From assembly GCA_900642245.1 (NCBI GenBank), contig CAAAJI010000005.1, forward strand, positions 1 through 11,710: a stretch of DNA of 11,710 nucleotides, in the 5' to 3' direction. The translations under genes were made by a program, and so were the position numbers. Within the stretch, counting starts at the first letter, position 1; every line of letters begins with the position of its first letter. The notes beneath the pieces are model-generated. The model did no database searches and was not told the origin of the DNA. It saw only the letters and a list, made by a program, of their open reading frames with translations. Of this stretch, positions 1 through 7,741 are shown in pieces. Source of the stretch: Fragilaria radians (Eukaryota; Bacillariophyta; Fragilariophyceae; Fragilariales; Fragilariaceae).

Positions 1-880
1 AAATTCTTAGGTGTTAAAACGAACACGTATACTTTAGAGACTACGTGGCCAAAGAAACACGTTGCAATTTGATTCACAAGACATCTAAGATAGAACGTAA
101 CTTTTAGATCATAATTTACAATTTGTACAAACTCTTAAAGCAGCTTAGAGCAGATATGTGCTAAGTTAATCAATTATGAAAAAAGGTGTCCTAGGAATTG
201 GCAATATTCACCAACACTCACAGACTCTTAGTCACATAACATCACATGCTCTTTGTCTAATCAACCGCAAGTATACCACTTACTGATACTCTTTCGTAAC
301 AATTAGCATGCCACTCCTAATAGGCAACATACGTGATTCTAGGGACGAACTTCATTATAACTAATAGTCATACTTGGTTTGAAATTCCACCACCAATTCC
401 ATTCAAATGCCGTGCAAAGAACATATTTGAGAAAGATAATTACCTGTCATCCCATTCTCGGACAATCAGTACCAGTAGACGAGTACCAATGGCCCCTACT
501 TTCCTCTGGGGGAAGAAAAACAAGCAAATAATTTCAATTAAGCAAGACATGAGAAAAGGGTGGAAGAGAAAAAACTACTTTCAATCCAAAAGAGATTCCA
601 AAGGTTCATGGTCTCACTAACACAGGACAATCAATCATGACTTGAGTGAGTGCTCTCATGATGACACAAGCAAATAGTATGAGTACTAACTTCAAGCAGA
701 AAAATCCAATGTTTACAGTCCTGAGCGCGTGGGCTCAGGGTTTTCCTTGACTTTCTTGGAGTTCGGAGTCAATTTTTGCTTTGGAATGTCTGGGTGCTTC
801 TGCAGCACACTTCTCAGTGTTGCATCATTCAAATACATGTGCACTGCTGCCGGCAATTCATGCAACGTATTTTTTGTCAT
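1..880 (-). CDS. Partial multi-exon gene, unknown function (weakly M11 peptidase-like)
   Basis: Function is not recognised. Read on the minus strand, a first exon (880-717) starts at an ATG and encodes about 54 residues rich in Lys, Pro and Leu. Unspliced, it would stop at a TAA (715-713). A GT donor at 716-715, a strong pyrimidine tract and an AG-AG acceptor ending at 504 join it in frame to a 60-base exon (503-444). That exon reads GTRLLVLIVREWDD, followed by a good donor (AG|GTAATT). A third exon may begin at 84 after a TCTTAG acceptor and stays open to the window edge. The beta-strand-like GTRxLVxxVR reminds me of the region before the catalytic part of gametolysin-like M11 peptidases, but no zinc motif is present, so this is only a hint. 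The ATG lies 175 bp from the divergent kinase ATG. A simple 55-aa unspliced gene is the alternative. The exon joins are inferred. Confidence 0.4.
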
Positions 881-1055
881 AGTTGTGATTAATCTCTCCC
901 TAAGGTTAAAGGATAGTACCTAAGGTATCGTTATATATTTGAATTTTCGAATGACCAGATAGTAATGAAACTAATTTCTTGGCACTAAGGCCATCAGTAT
1001 AGTGGGAATTTGTTCACTGAAGCACCATCATTTTCTTCCCCCCTCATCGCTCTCC
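881..1055. promoter_or_regulatory. Shared divergent 5' region of the minus-strand gene and the CDPK gene
   Basis: This 175-bp interval separates the putative ATG of the minus-strand gene (880) from the kinase ATG (1056). It must hold both 5' untranslated regions and probably both core promoters, unless the minus-strand gene has more exons here. A pyrimidine-rich run (about 1031-1055) directly precedes the kinase ATG, as expected of a 5' leader. I see no clear TATA box, so the promoter role rests on position. Confidence 0.35.
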
Positions 1056-3155
1056 ATGGGCAACGAACAATCTGGTGTAAGAAAGAACACCCGCGGCGCT
1101 GAGACAAAGCATAAAACACCGACATCGACTCCTACTCACAAAACAAAGCCTTCTGCAACCACTGGCGGTACGTGATGCTTTAAATCATTTCTGTAAGAAT
1201 GCGCAATTGACAGGGTAGGGTCACTGTGAGAATTATTTTTCGGATGAATCTTTAGGATTGAAATCTTCTGATCAAAACGCATTCATTTGCGATTCCTTAT
1301 CCTTCTATTCCACACCTTGAATCAATAGGCACACAGGCGAAAACTCCGGGTGAGTCTTCCCGGAAAAAAGTAGTTATGGAAGTCCAGAGCGCAGATACTT
1401 TCGGCGGTCCTAAAGGATCGCACAAAGCAGATAAGCAGTCTGGTACGATTGTCATTACAGATGTCCTAGCTGATGTCCGAAAAGAGTAAGTAGTAAAAGA
1501 CACAAAGTATTCTTTGTCAATTGTCACTTGAGCCTGACATAAAATCTGTTTTACTCCCCTTAAACCTTGATTTTTATACATAAAATCTGTTTCCTCCCCT
1601 TAAAACTTGAACTTTATAGCTATCACATCAATCCAAAAGAACTTGGTCATGGTCATTATGGAGTGGTTAGAAAGTGTCAACATCGAGAGACGAAAGAGTG
1701 GTACGCTATCAAGTCCATTCGAAAGGCCAAAGTAAGCAAAATCGAAGTCTTGAAGCGAGAAATCGACATCCTGAGGGAAGTTGACCATCCCAATATTATA
1801 CGCCTTAAAGACGTTTTTGAGGATCAAAAGTATCTTCATTTGATCACGGAGCTTTGTACAGGTGGAGAGTTATTTGACCGTATTATTGAAAAAACAAAGT
1901 CTGAGGCAGGACACTTTTCAGAACAAGATGCTGCTAAACTTATTCGTGACATTTGTGATGCTATTGCCTATTGCCATGACGTCAAGCAAATTGTTCATCG
2001 AGATTTGAAGCCGGAAAATTTTCTTTACAAAACAACAGCAGATGATTCGCCCATCAAAATTATCGATTTTGGATTATCCCGGCACGACAATTTGAACTTT
2101 GGGGTGATGAAAACTAAAGTGGGAACACCCTATTATGTTGCTCCAGAAGTACTCAGACGGGAGTACACCAAAAGTTGTGATGTTTGGTCGATTGGGGTAA
2201 TCACCTACATCCTGTTGTGCGGCTATCCACCCTTTTACGGAGATTCTGATAATGAAATCTTTGAGTCTGTAAAAATTGGTCGATATGAATTTCCAAGTCC
2301 TGAATGGGATGACATCAGTGAGGATGCAAAAGATTTTATTAATTGCTTATTGAAACTTGATCCCAATGCAAGGTACGTATCAATGCAAAAGTAAAGAAGA
2401 GTTTTCCTTAATTTATTGCACTGTGTTTTCCTCATTTATTTCCGATGCAATAAATTATCCATCACTAGATTGACAGCATCGGATGCTATGCGACACAAAT
2501 GGATTGTATCACAATTGGGTGTTCCACCTTCCAAGCGTCCTTCGGTTCTATATTCCTCCGATCGTGGCGAAACGTTCAAGCGCTACATGGCTATGCAGAA
2601 GCTCAAAAAGGCTGCATTTTCTGACATAGCTGCGCATCTAACTGCGGAAGAGGTTGGTTCTTTGGGTGAAACATTTAAGAAGATCGATAAGGATGGTGAT
2701 GGCACGCTAACCTTAAAAGATTTGGATGATGCGCTTGCTCTACGTGAGTCTTGCTGTTAATGCTTATCTTTACCATTTAAATCCATTCTCATCTTGTTTG
2801 AACTGCAGAAACCTTCCCAAAAGAGATTAATGAAAATTTGAAGGAACTTCAAGAAAGTTTGAGTCTTGAGGGCACAGATAAAATTAACTGGAGGGAATTT
2901 CTAGCGCTTACAATGGACAAGACTCTAGCCATTAGAGAAGATAAGGTTCAACTTGCATTTGATCATTTCAAGAGATCAGATTCAAGGACTATTCAACTAG
3001 ATGATCTAGTGGAATTGCTAGGCGGTGAGACACAGGCACGTGAAATCATGGGCTTTATTGACTCTGATGGTGATGGAAAGATCACTTTCGATGATTTCTT
3101 CTCCGCTATTAAGGAAAGTATCAAGGTAGAGGACCAGACTATGGAAAGTTGTTAA
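1056..3155 (+). CDS. Calcium-dependent protein kinase (CDPK), five exons
   Basis: A serine/threonine kinase activated by calcium through its own calmodulin-like tail. Exons are 1056-1167, 1329-1485, 1620-2372, 2469-2743 and 2809-3155 (TAA stop); all four introns are GT-AG and every join keeps frame, giving 547 aa. The start MGNEQS fits the N-myristoylation pattern typical of CDPKs, implying membrane association. A Thr/Lys/Ser-rich variable region (to about 89) precedes the kinase domain (about 91-353). Visible kinase motifs are the glycine loop GHGHYG, the ATP-binding Lys121 (AIK), Glu137, HRDLKPEN (216-223), DFG (239-241) and APE. The junction (about 354-395) should be autoinhibitory. EF loops lie at 414-425 (DKDGDGTLT, canonical), 451-462 (begins Ser, degenerate), 487-498 (begins Lys, degenerate) and 517-528 (DSDGDGKIT, canonical). 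The length is normal for the family. Its 3' end converges on histone H3, 81 bp away. Family assignment is very secure; the substrate is unknown. Confidence 0.95.
1539..1619 (+). repeat. Tandem ~40-bp duplication over the 3' end of CDPK intron 2
   Basis: Two adjacent copies, 1539-1579 (41 bp) and 1580-1619 (40 bp), share ATAAAATCTGTTT, CTCCCCTTAAA, CTTGA and TTTATA, with a few substitutions and a one-base length difference. Each copy carries a pyrimidine-rich stretch and a terminal TATAS. The downstream copy ends TATAG and supplies the acceptor for exon 3. The upstream copy ends TATAC and so lacks AG. The unit looks like a duplicated 3' splice-site module in which only the last copy works. Confidence 0.8.
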
Positions 3156-3236
3156 TGATAAATGAAATTGATATTTCCATTAAATGTAAACTACAAAACC
3201 TATTAAAATGACGTAAAAAAATAATCCCCTGTCAGA
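3156..3236. other. Convergent 3' untranslated region of CDPK and histone H3
   Basis: Only 81 bp separate the CDPK stop from the H3 stop on the opposite strand, so both 3' UTRs and polyadenylation sites must lie or overlap here. The stretch is AT-rich. I see no animal-type histone stem-loop (GGYYYTTTTCAGRRCC-like) on the H3 side, suggesting an ordinary polyadenylated histone mRNA, though this is inferred only from absence. Confidence 0.4.
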
Positions 3237-3647
3237 TTACGAGCGCTCACCACGAATGCGACGTGCCAACTGAATGTCTTTCGGCATAATTGTGACACGC
3301 TTCGCATGAATGGCACACAAGTTGGTATCTTCAAAGAGCCCAACCAAATAAGCCTCCGCAGCCTCCTGTAGGGCAAGTACAGCAGATCCTTGAAATCGCA
3401 AGTCTGATTTGAAGTCTTGAGCGATTTCACGAACTAGACGTTGAAAAGGAAGTTTGCGAATCAACAAATCAGTTGATTTCTGATAACGACGAATTTCTCG
3501 CAAGGCTACAGTTCCTGGACGATAACGATGTGGCTTCTTCACACCACCTGTCGCAGGTGCTGATTTCCGGGCTGCCTTCGTGGCCAATTGCTTTCTTGGA
3601 GCCTTACCTCCGGTTGATTTACGAGCGGTTTGCTTGGTACGCGCCAT
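3237..3647 (-). CDS. Histone H3
   Basis: Core nucleosome protein that pairs with H4 to form the central tetramer wrapping nuclear DNA. The intronless frame gives Met plus exactly 135 residues, the canonical length. The tail is classical: ARTKQTARKS with K4 and K9, ARKS around K27 and GGVKK around K36, then the histone fold and a C-terminus RRIRGERS. The frame is open upstream to another ATG at 3704, but the universally conserved MARTKQ start places translation at 3647. Relative to animal H3 it has Asp59, Ser80, Gly86 and Leu90, and Ala31 as in replication-type H3.1/H3.2. The only cysteine is Cys110. A partner H4 gene is divergently transcribed 472 bp away, so the pair is probably co-regulated in S phase (inference). 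Identification is certain; which variant class it belongs to is less clear. Confidence 0.98.
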   Translation of the reverse strand: MARTKQTARKSTGGKAPRKQLATKAARKSAPATGGVKKPHRYRPGTVALREIRRYQKSTDLLIRKLPFQRLVREIAQDFKSDLRFQGSAVLALQEAAEAYLVGLFEDTNLCAIHAKRVTIMPKDIQLARRIRGERS

Positions 3648-4119
3648 TGATAATACAAGTAAAGAAAATGACTGCAGTGTGTAACCAATCGAAAAATGAA
3701 TCATGTTAGCAAGTATTCAAGAATCCATCCCAAATTTGCACCGTAGCTTCTACAGAACACATGACTCCACAAAGTTCAAACTTGAAAAGAGATGATAGAT
3801 ACAATAACGAATTATAACGCGATGTAGCTAAACTTCATCCACACGATCAAGCGACTTGCGATGCGCAATGCTTTCGATAACCCATTTAATGCATTGCAAA
3901 GCGGAAGAACGAACATCTTGCCTTACCTTATCTAGAAATTCTTTCTAAAGAATGCTTTAAATGAATAAGGCGACGTAAAGGGATTACCAAGGTCTATGTA
4001 GAACTCAAATTTGTATCTCCGAAAAATACTAATACTTAAAAGTCTACTGTTGAGGGTAACGGTTGACTCTACGCGTACTGTGAATATACTCATTCTGTCT
4101 TCAATTTTGCATCGAATAC
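3648..4119. promoter_or_regulatory. Bidirectional H3/H4 promoter region
   Basis: This 472-bp interval lies between the H3 ATG (minus strand) and the H4 ATG (plus strand) and contains no supported gene. It should hold both 5' UTRs and the shared cell-cycle promoter. On the H3 strand an ATTGG (inverted CCAAT) lies at about 3687-3691, but it sits close to the ATG and may be within the leader. I see no convincing TATA box or histone octamer, so the role is inferred from head-to-head geometry alone. Confidence 0.6.
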
Positions 4120-4694
4120 ATGTCAGGTGTGTCAATTGTTTTGTTTTTCGAACCTTCCACATCACAAGCAAACATTCGTATGCATTGATGCGAGCCAATT
4201 TCCAACCGTCATGCCCTTGGTTTCGACGAAACATAATGAGTGCTGCAAGTTTTGCAAATTCTATGCTTAGCACGCTTTATTACTTCCATCACTAATTCAA
4301 TATCAGTCGATGTCAACAAACGATTCTTGAACTTTGTTTTCTTCTATTTTACTAACAATCCCCTTATTTTTATTTGAAAAACATAAAAGGTCGTGGCAAA
4401 GGAGGTAAGGGTTTGGGCAAGGGTGGCGCAAAGCGCCATCGCAAAGTTCTACGTGATAATATTCAGGGGATTACGAAACCAGCCATTCGTCGCTTAGCAC
4501 GTCGTGGTGGTGTTAAGCGTATATCAGGTCTGATTTACGAGGAAACACGCGGTGTCTTAAAAGTTTTCCTTGAAAACGTTATTCGAGATTCTGTCACCTA
4601 TACAGAACATGCAAGGCGGAAGACTGTGACCGCTATGGATGTGGTTTATGCTTTGAAGCGCCAGGGAAAAACATTATATGGATTTGGAGGATAA
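4120..4694 (+). CDS. Histone H4, two exons
   Basis: Core histone partner of H3. Exon 1 codes only seven bases (4120-4126: ATG, TCA and G). Exon 2 (4390-4694) supplies GT to complete the glycine codon and the rest, giving Met plus exactly 102 residues beginning SGRGKGGKGLGKGG and ending LYGFGG. Without splicing, the long frame has no ATG and starts with non-histone residues (from 4374), which is why the upstream mini-exon is needed. Lysines 5, 8, 12, 16 and 20 of the tail are present. Differences from animal H4 are Ala69 to Ser, Lys77 to Arg and Arg95 to Lys. It is divergent to H3. Protein identity is certain; the splice model is a prediction but restores the invariant N-terminus exactly. Confidence 0.96.
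4127..4389 (+). other. Intron in histone H4 (phase 1, splits codon 3)
   Basis: The intron starts GTGTGT directly after ATGTCAG and ends AAAAG before GTCGTGGC. A perfect TACTAAC branch-point match lies at 4350-4356, 33 bp before the acceptor, followed by a pyrimidine-rich tract. GT-AG boundaries allow only this placement; shifting by one base breaks the donor. Length is 263 bp, longer than the four introns of the neighbouring kinase gene (65-161 bp). Confidence 0.9.
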
Positions 4695-5967
4695 GAATAA
4701 TGCACTGAGTAAAAATTAAAAACTAGAGATGGTTCATCAACTTGATGCGGATACATATCTACAGTAAATTGTTTGGATGATAAAATTTGCACAGATTAAC
4801 TTTTTTTGTTAAAGTATGAAAACAAAACACTCATGAATTATAGCTCTTGATTTGTAAAGCAGGTAACTACACTCGGAATTGAGTGGCTCATATTAGGAGT
4901 TACCTCGTTGGAGATTGAGGTCCCAGGATGTTGATACCAAATGTGTTATAGTCAGCTGCTCGTCTTGCCAAACCTAGATAGTTTATATAGTTTGCCAATA
5001 TCGTTTTGTGTCCACTGGAATTGCTTGGATTTTTGGGTGGTCTTGTAGGTTTTCTTTTCCCTGTTGGTTTTGGTCAATTGATTTGACGTTCATTTTATCT
5101 CTCATTCAGCTTCAATCACTCTGATTCAGTTATCTGGTGTTGACAACCTGTATTTCACTTCGGGAAGGCTTGTTTTGTTTCAATGCCTCGATTTTCATTT
5201 TTGAACTTTATTTGACATCTGGGTGATGATTTGATGTATCCTTACCCTATCGATTTCTTTCCAGTTACATTGCAACTAGATTCCAATAAATGATGTGGAA
5301 CAATCAATTGGTTCTCTTAAATTGGGAATACTTTCTTTGGATGATGCAGTCAGGTATTTCAATTCTACTGATTCTTGCTAGCCTTGACAATTCTCTTTTG
5401 TTGGCTTGCTCCTATCCTTAAATTGGATGGTGTCATCTTGATAATTTTCTATTAGTTGACTCTATTTTGTTGAATCAATCTGATGCTCTTGATCAATTCT
5501 CTTGATTTCCCGCACTTTTAAAAAGTATAGTTGGACGGACTTCCCTTTCCCTGGTCTACGATCAAAATGATAAGCTCTAAAGAAAGAGCAGTCAAAAGAT
5601 ATTTGACATGCCAACATAACCGGGAGATAAAAAATAAGAGACTGATCTATATAAGTATAATCATAATGAAAAGTCAATCTTTTACAATTAGAAAACAAGA
5701 GTAGTTTTTCGTAGTTTCCTAAAATAGGACATAAGTTTTCTATCTCAATTCTTGCCTTGAGCAGTAGTAGCAGTCGCTGTTCTTCTTTAAGCATCAATTG
5801 AAGAATATACTGGATGCAGAAGACACATAGCATCATATCAAAGAACATTTGAAGTTAGTTGTTAGAGGCATACACTTAGGACACATTCCTATACCAGCTA
5901 TCAGCGTTCAAGCGTGTTACATTAGATTGTGACTGAAAACAGAAATTAGCACTTCCGCTCAGCTGTT
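4695..5967. other. Intergenic stretch without supported genes
   Basis: This covers the H4 3' flank and about 1.2 kb of AT-rich DNA. Frames are short and dense with stops. The longest open frame (minus strand, about 5848-5462, 128 codons) shows no recognisable domain and has the hydrophobic, Leu/Phe-rich composition usual for chance frames in T-rich DNA. Two small structures are noted: an inverted repeat at 4861-4905 and, on the minus strand at 4939-4930, a TGGTATCAAC like a retrotransposon primer site. Confidence 0.5.
4861..4905. repeat. 8-bp inverted repeat (hairpin) downstream of H4
   Basis: AGGTAACT (4861-4868) and AGTTACCT (4898-4905) are perfect reverse complements, with a second nested pair ACTC (4871-4874)/GAGT (4881-4884). 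It lies 167 bp after the H4 stop. It does not resemble the conserved histone mRNA stem-loop, and its role is unknown. Confidence 0.6.
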
Positions 5968-6333
5968 TGTAGAGAAGATGCATTCCCTCACAAGGTATTT
6001 GCTTTTATCATGAAGAATCCTACAAAGCAGTTTGATGAGGATGCAAGCATTTGGCTCTGGGGTCAAACAATGGCTCCAGATCATCATGAAGAAAAAATGA
6101 ATGTTAACATTGATATTTTTGAAATACCAAATGAAGAATCTGTTTTTAACTTTAAACAATTTGAGAAAGTTCCATAGTAACAATGCTATCATTGTTACAA
6201 CAAGAATTATACGAAGCACGGCCAATCCTTAAGCTATTGCTGAAGCTAAACATTGGAAAATTTGTTTTGAAGGAAGAAAAAACAGCTTTCTCGCCATTGT
6301 TTTTCTCTTCAATGAAGTTGATGGACATAAAGG
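5968..6333 (+). pseudogene. Degenerate coding-like segment, possible transposase relic
   Basis: One plus-strand frame is open from about 5974 to a TAG at 6175-6177. Its composition looks protein-like, rich in Asp/Glu/Lys, with phrases such as FAFIMKNPTKQFDEDASIW and EIPNEESVFNFKQFEKV. Shifting one frame at about 6175 gives HSNNAIIVTTRI and, after a stop, EAKHWKICFEGRKNSFLAI. These weakly resemble the middle part of piggyBac-family (DDE_Tnp_1_7) transposases, but there is no decisive motif. The segment has no intact start and is split by stops and a frame change, so it is at best a decayed gene. It lies 1.3 kb left of the clearer piggyBac relic and is not obviously part of it. Confidence 0.25.
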
Positions 6334-6873
6334 TATTTGAAATGCATAAGACTGTAAAATGCCATGAGGCTAAAGGGAAGAAGGATGCATCTTTCCTATC
6401 CACCAAAATTATGGTAACCATGTGTGGTATCTTTATGTTCAGCAGTTGTGATCAGTCAAAAACACATTCCACTAAAGGCATAGTATTGAGACTAAAAGTT
6501 GGAAAGTTGCAATTAAAAAAAGTATACTTCTTATTAATGTTGTGAGGAATGCATCACATTTCATATTTTCCCCCTAAGATTGATGAAAAAGACATAATTA
6601 GTTCCTCGGTTGCAACAGAAGAATCAGAGTCTTGTTGTGCACAGTCAATTTGAGTTTCCCACAAACAAAGCGAAGGGGTTGAAGATTTCCTCAGAGCTGA
6701 GTGAACAACGCCGCATGACAAGGGTGAGCAATCTAATTTAGTTTTATCTCATTTTCCTTCATTGCTTCCCGAGTCTACGTGTCATGATATAAAAAATTTG
6801 GAAGCAACGACTGAGATAAGAGATGAGATTCTTAATTACCTTATTACCTATGCCCGTTCGGAACGACAACACT
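6334..6873. other. Intergenic stretch, 3' flank of the thioredoxin-like gene
   Basis: No supported gene. A plus-strand frame runs from 6183 to 6545 but has no recognisable domain. The right part should contain the 3' UTR and polyadenylation site of the minus-strand thioredoxin gene. Confidence 0.4.
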
Positions 6874-7428
6874 TTACTCGACTCGTGTATACAGATGACT
6901 CTCGTAAAAGGAACGAATGGTCTCTTCCGAACTTCCAGTTAATACTTCAGGGTTTGATTGAACACCGTGTAAAATTAGGAAGGTTGGCAATAATTTTACA
7001 TCGTATCTCATAGCAATGTCATCTAATTCATCAACATCGATCTCTAGGAAGTGCGCTGCATACGTCGAGGCAAGTTCATGATACACTTCTCTTATTGCCC
7101 TACAGGGTTTACACCAAGTTGCAGTAAACTTAATCGAAATCGTTTCATTTTTCTCAACAAGTGACTCGAATTCTTTGGTAGAGCCTATCACACTTACATC
7201 CTTGGAAGATTGGGAAGGAGCTGGAGCTTTGGAGACTCCAGGGTCACATGGATTTATCAGATTACTTGTTCTTTGTTTGCCTTTACTGCTTATCAGCCAT
7301 TTTTGGATAGAAACAGGCATAACTCCCCACGAAACTACTTTTTCATAAAGCCATTTCACAATGATCAAAAGAATTGGGAAAACCGCTGTTTCTGGGATAC
7401 ATACACCGCCTATGCAACAGAGGGCCAT
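6874..7428 (-). CDS. Thioredoxin-domain protein with UPF0729/C18orf32-like N-terminus
   Basis: A complete single-exon frame of 184 aa from ATG at 7428 to TAA at 6876-6874. Residues about 76-180 form a thioredoxin fold: a strand SIKFTATW leads to the redox motif WCKPC (105-109), then FLEIDVDE, the cis-proline loop at Pro148 (LLPTF) and a final helix. It should act as a dithiol oxidoreductase; Lys replaces the usual Gly of WCGPC. Residues 1-45 are hydrophobic with a Cys-rich start (MALCCIGGVCIP) and a hydrophobic helix (about 15-28). The VCIPxxxxPxLLxxxK pattern resembles the tiny UPF0729/C18orf32 proteins, known in animals at the ER and lipid droplets. This suggests a membrane- or droplet-anchored thioredoxin (inference). 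A basic, Ser/Pro-rich linker (about 47-75) joins the parts. It has the most regular frame in the right half of the window and shows no decay. Confidence 0.88.
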   Translation of the reverse strand: MALCCIGGVCIPETAVFPILLIIVKWLYEKVVSWGVMPVSIQKWLISSKGKQRTSNLINPCDPGVSKAPAPSQSSKDVSVIGSTKEFESLVEKNETISIKFTATWCKPCRAIREVYHELASTYAAHFLEIDVDELDDIAMRYDVKLLPTFLILHGVQSNPEVLTGSSEETIRSFYESHLYTRVE

Positions 7429-7605
7429 GGGATCAAGTTTCTGGATTCAAGGTATAGTATCTGATACCATCCTTTTGAAAAATGATCGAGTACACCTTGC
7501 AGTGACTCTTCTGTAAATTACTAGTAAGTTACTAAGAGAAAGGAAGGTCTGGTACGTATGACGGAATTGAACCGTACTAGCTACGGCTGGTAATTTTAAC
7601 TCAAG
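7429..7605 (-). promoter_or_regulatory. Upstream region of the thioredoxin-like gene
   Basis: These 177 bp separate the thioredoxin ATG from the left end of the piggyBac relic. They must hold the 5' UTR and at least part of the promoter. No TATA box or known element is obvious. If the transposon is a later insertion, it displaced whatever lay further upstream. Confidence 0.3.
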
Positions 7606-7609
7606 TTAA

Positions 7610-7628
7610 CCCTTTGGCGACCGGACCG
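7610..7628 (+). repeat. Left terminal repeat of the piggyBac-like element
   Basis: Directly after TTAA the sequence reads CCCTTTGGCGACCGGACCG. piggyBac elements typically begin with C-rich ends next to a duplicated TTAA. No matching inverted copy ending GGGTTAA was found to the right within the window. Confidence 0.5.
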
Positions 7629-7631
7629 TTA

Positions 7632-7741
7632 AGTCTGATTTGATATATCAGACTAAATGCTTGGCTGTTATTGGTCCAACGTAGAATCCGGCCACTTTCA
7701 TCCGATCATTCTAGTTTCAGCACAACATCTGATCTATCAGA
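7632..7741. repeat. Subterminal inverted motifs TCTGAT/ATCAGA (two pairs)
   Basis: AGTCTGAT (7632-7639) pairs with ATCAGACT (7647-7654), a perfect 8-bp hairpin. TCTGAT (7728-7733) pairs with ATCAGA (7736-7741). Both palindromes share the same TCTGAT/ATCAGA core and lie between the terminal repeat and the transposase ATG at 7746, where transposase-binding subterminal repeats are expected. Confidence 0.6.

Noticed and set aside
333..620. Plus-strand frame of 95 codons beginning GTG
   Set aside because: No domain. It overlaps the minus-strand exon 503-444 and has no eukaryotic start.
729..923. Plus-strand Cys/Phe-rich frame of 64 codons
   Set aside because: It is the antisense shadow of the minus-strand exon 880-717, whose composition looks more protein-like.
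3648..3704. In-frame upstream extension of histone H3 to an ATG at 3704
   Set aside because: The 19 extra residues are hydrophobic and unlike any H3. The conserved MARTKQ start at 3647 gives the exact canonical length.
3932..4295. Opposing frames of about 94-113 codons between H3 and the H4 body
   Set aside because: They cover the H3/H4 promoter and the H4 intron, have no domains, and are chance frames.
4374..4389. H4 starting at TTG 4374 with residues KNIK before the glycine
   Set aside because: No ATG and a non-histone N-terminus; this stretch is the end of an intron.
5462..5848. Minus-strand frame of 128 codons
   Set aside because: No recognisable domain; Leu/Phe/Tyr-rich composition expected from chance frames in AT-rich DNA.
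7546..7627. tRNA-like segment on the minus strand: GGTCCGG/CCAGACC ends, an A-box-like TCGCCAAAGGG and a T-loop-like GGTTCAATTCC
   Set aside because: The D-arm does not pair, the T-stem and acceptor are separated by seven extra bases, and the A-box part coincides with the piggyBac terminal repeat. It does not fold as a tRNA.
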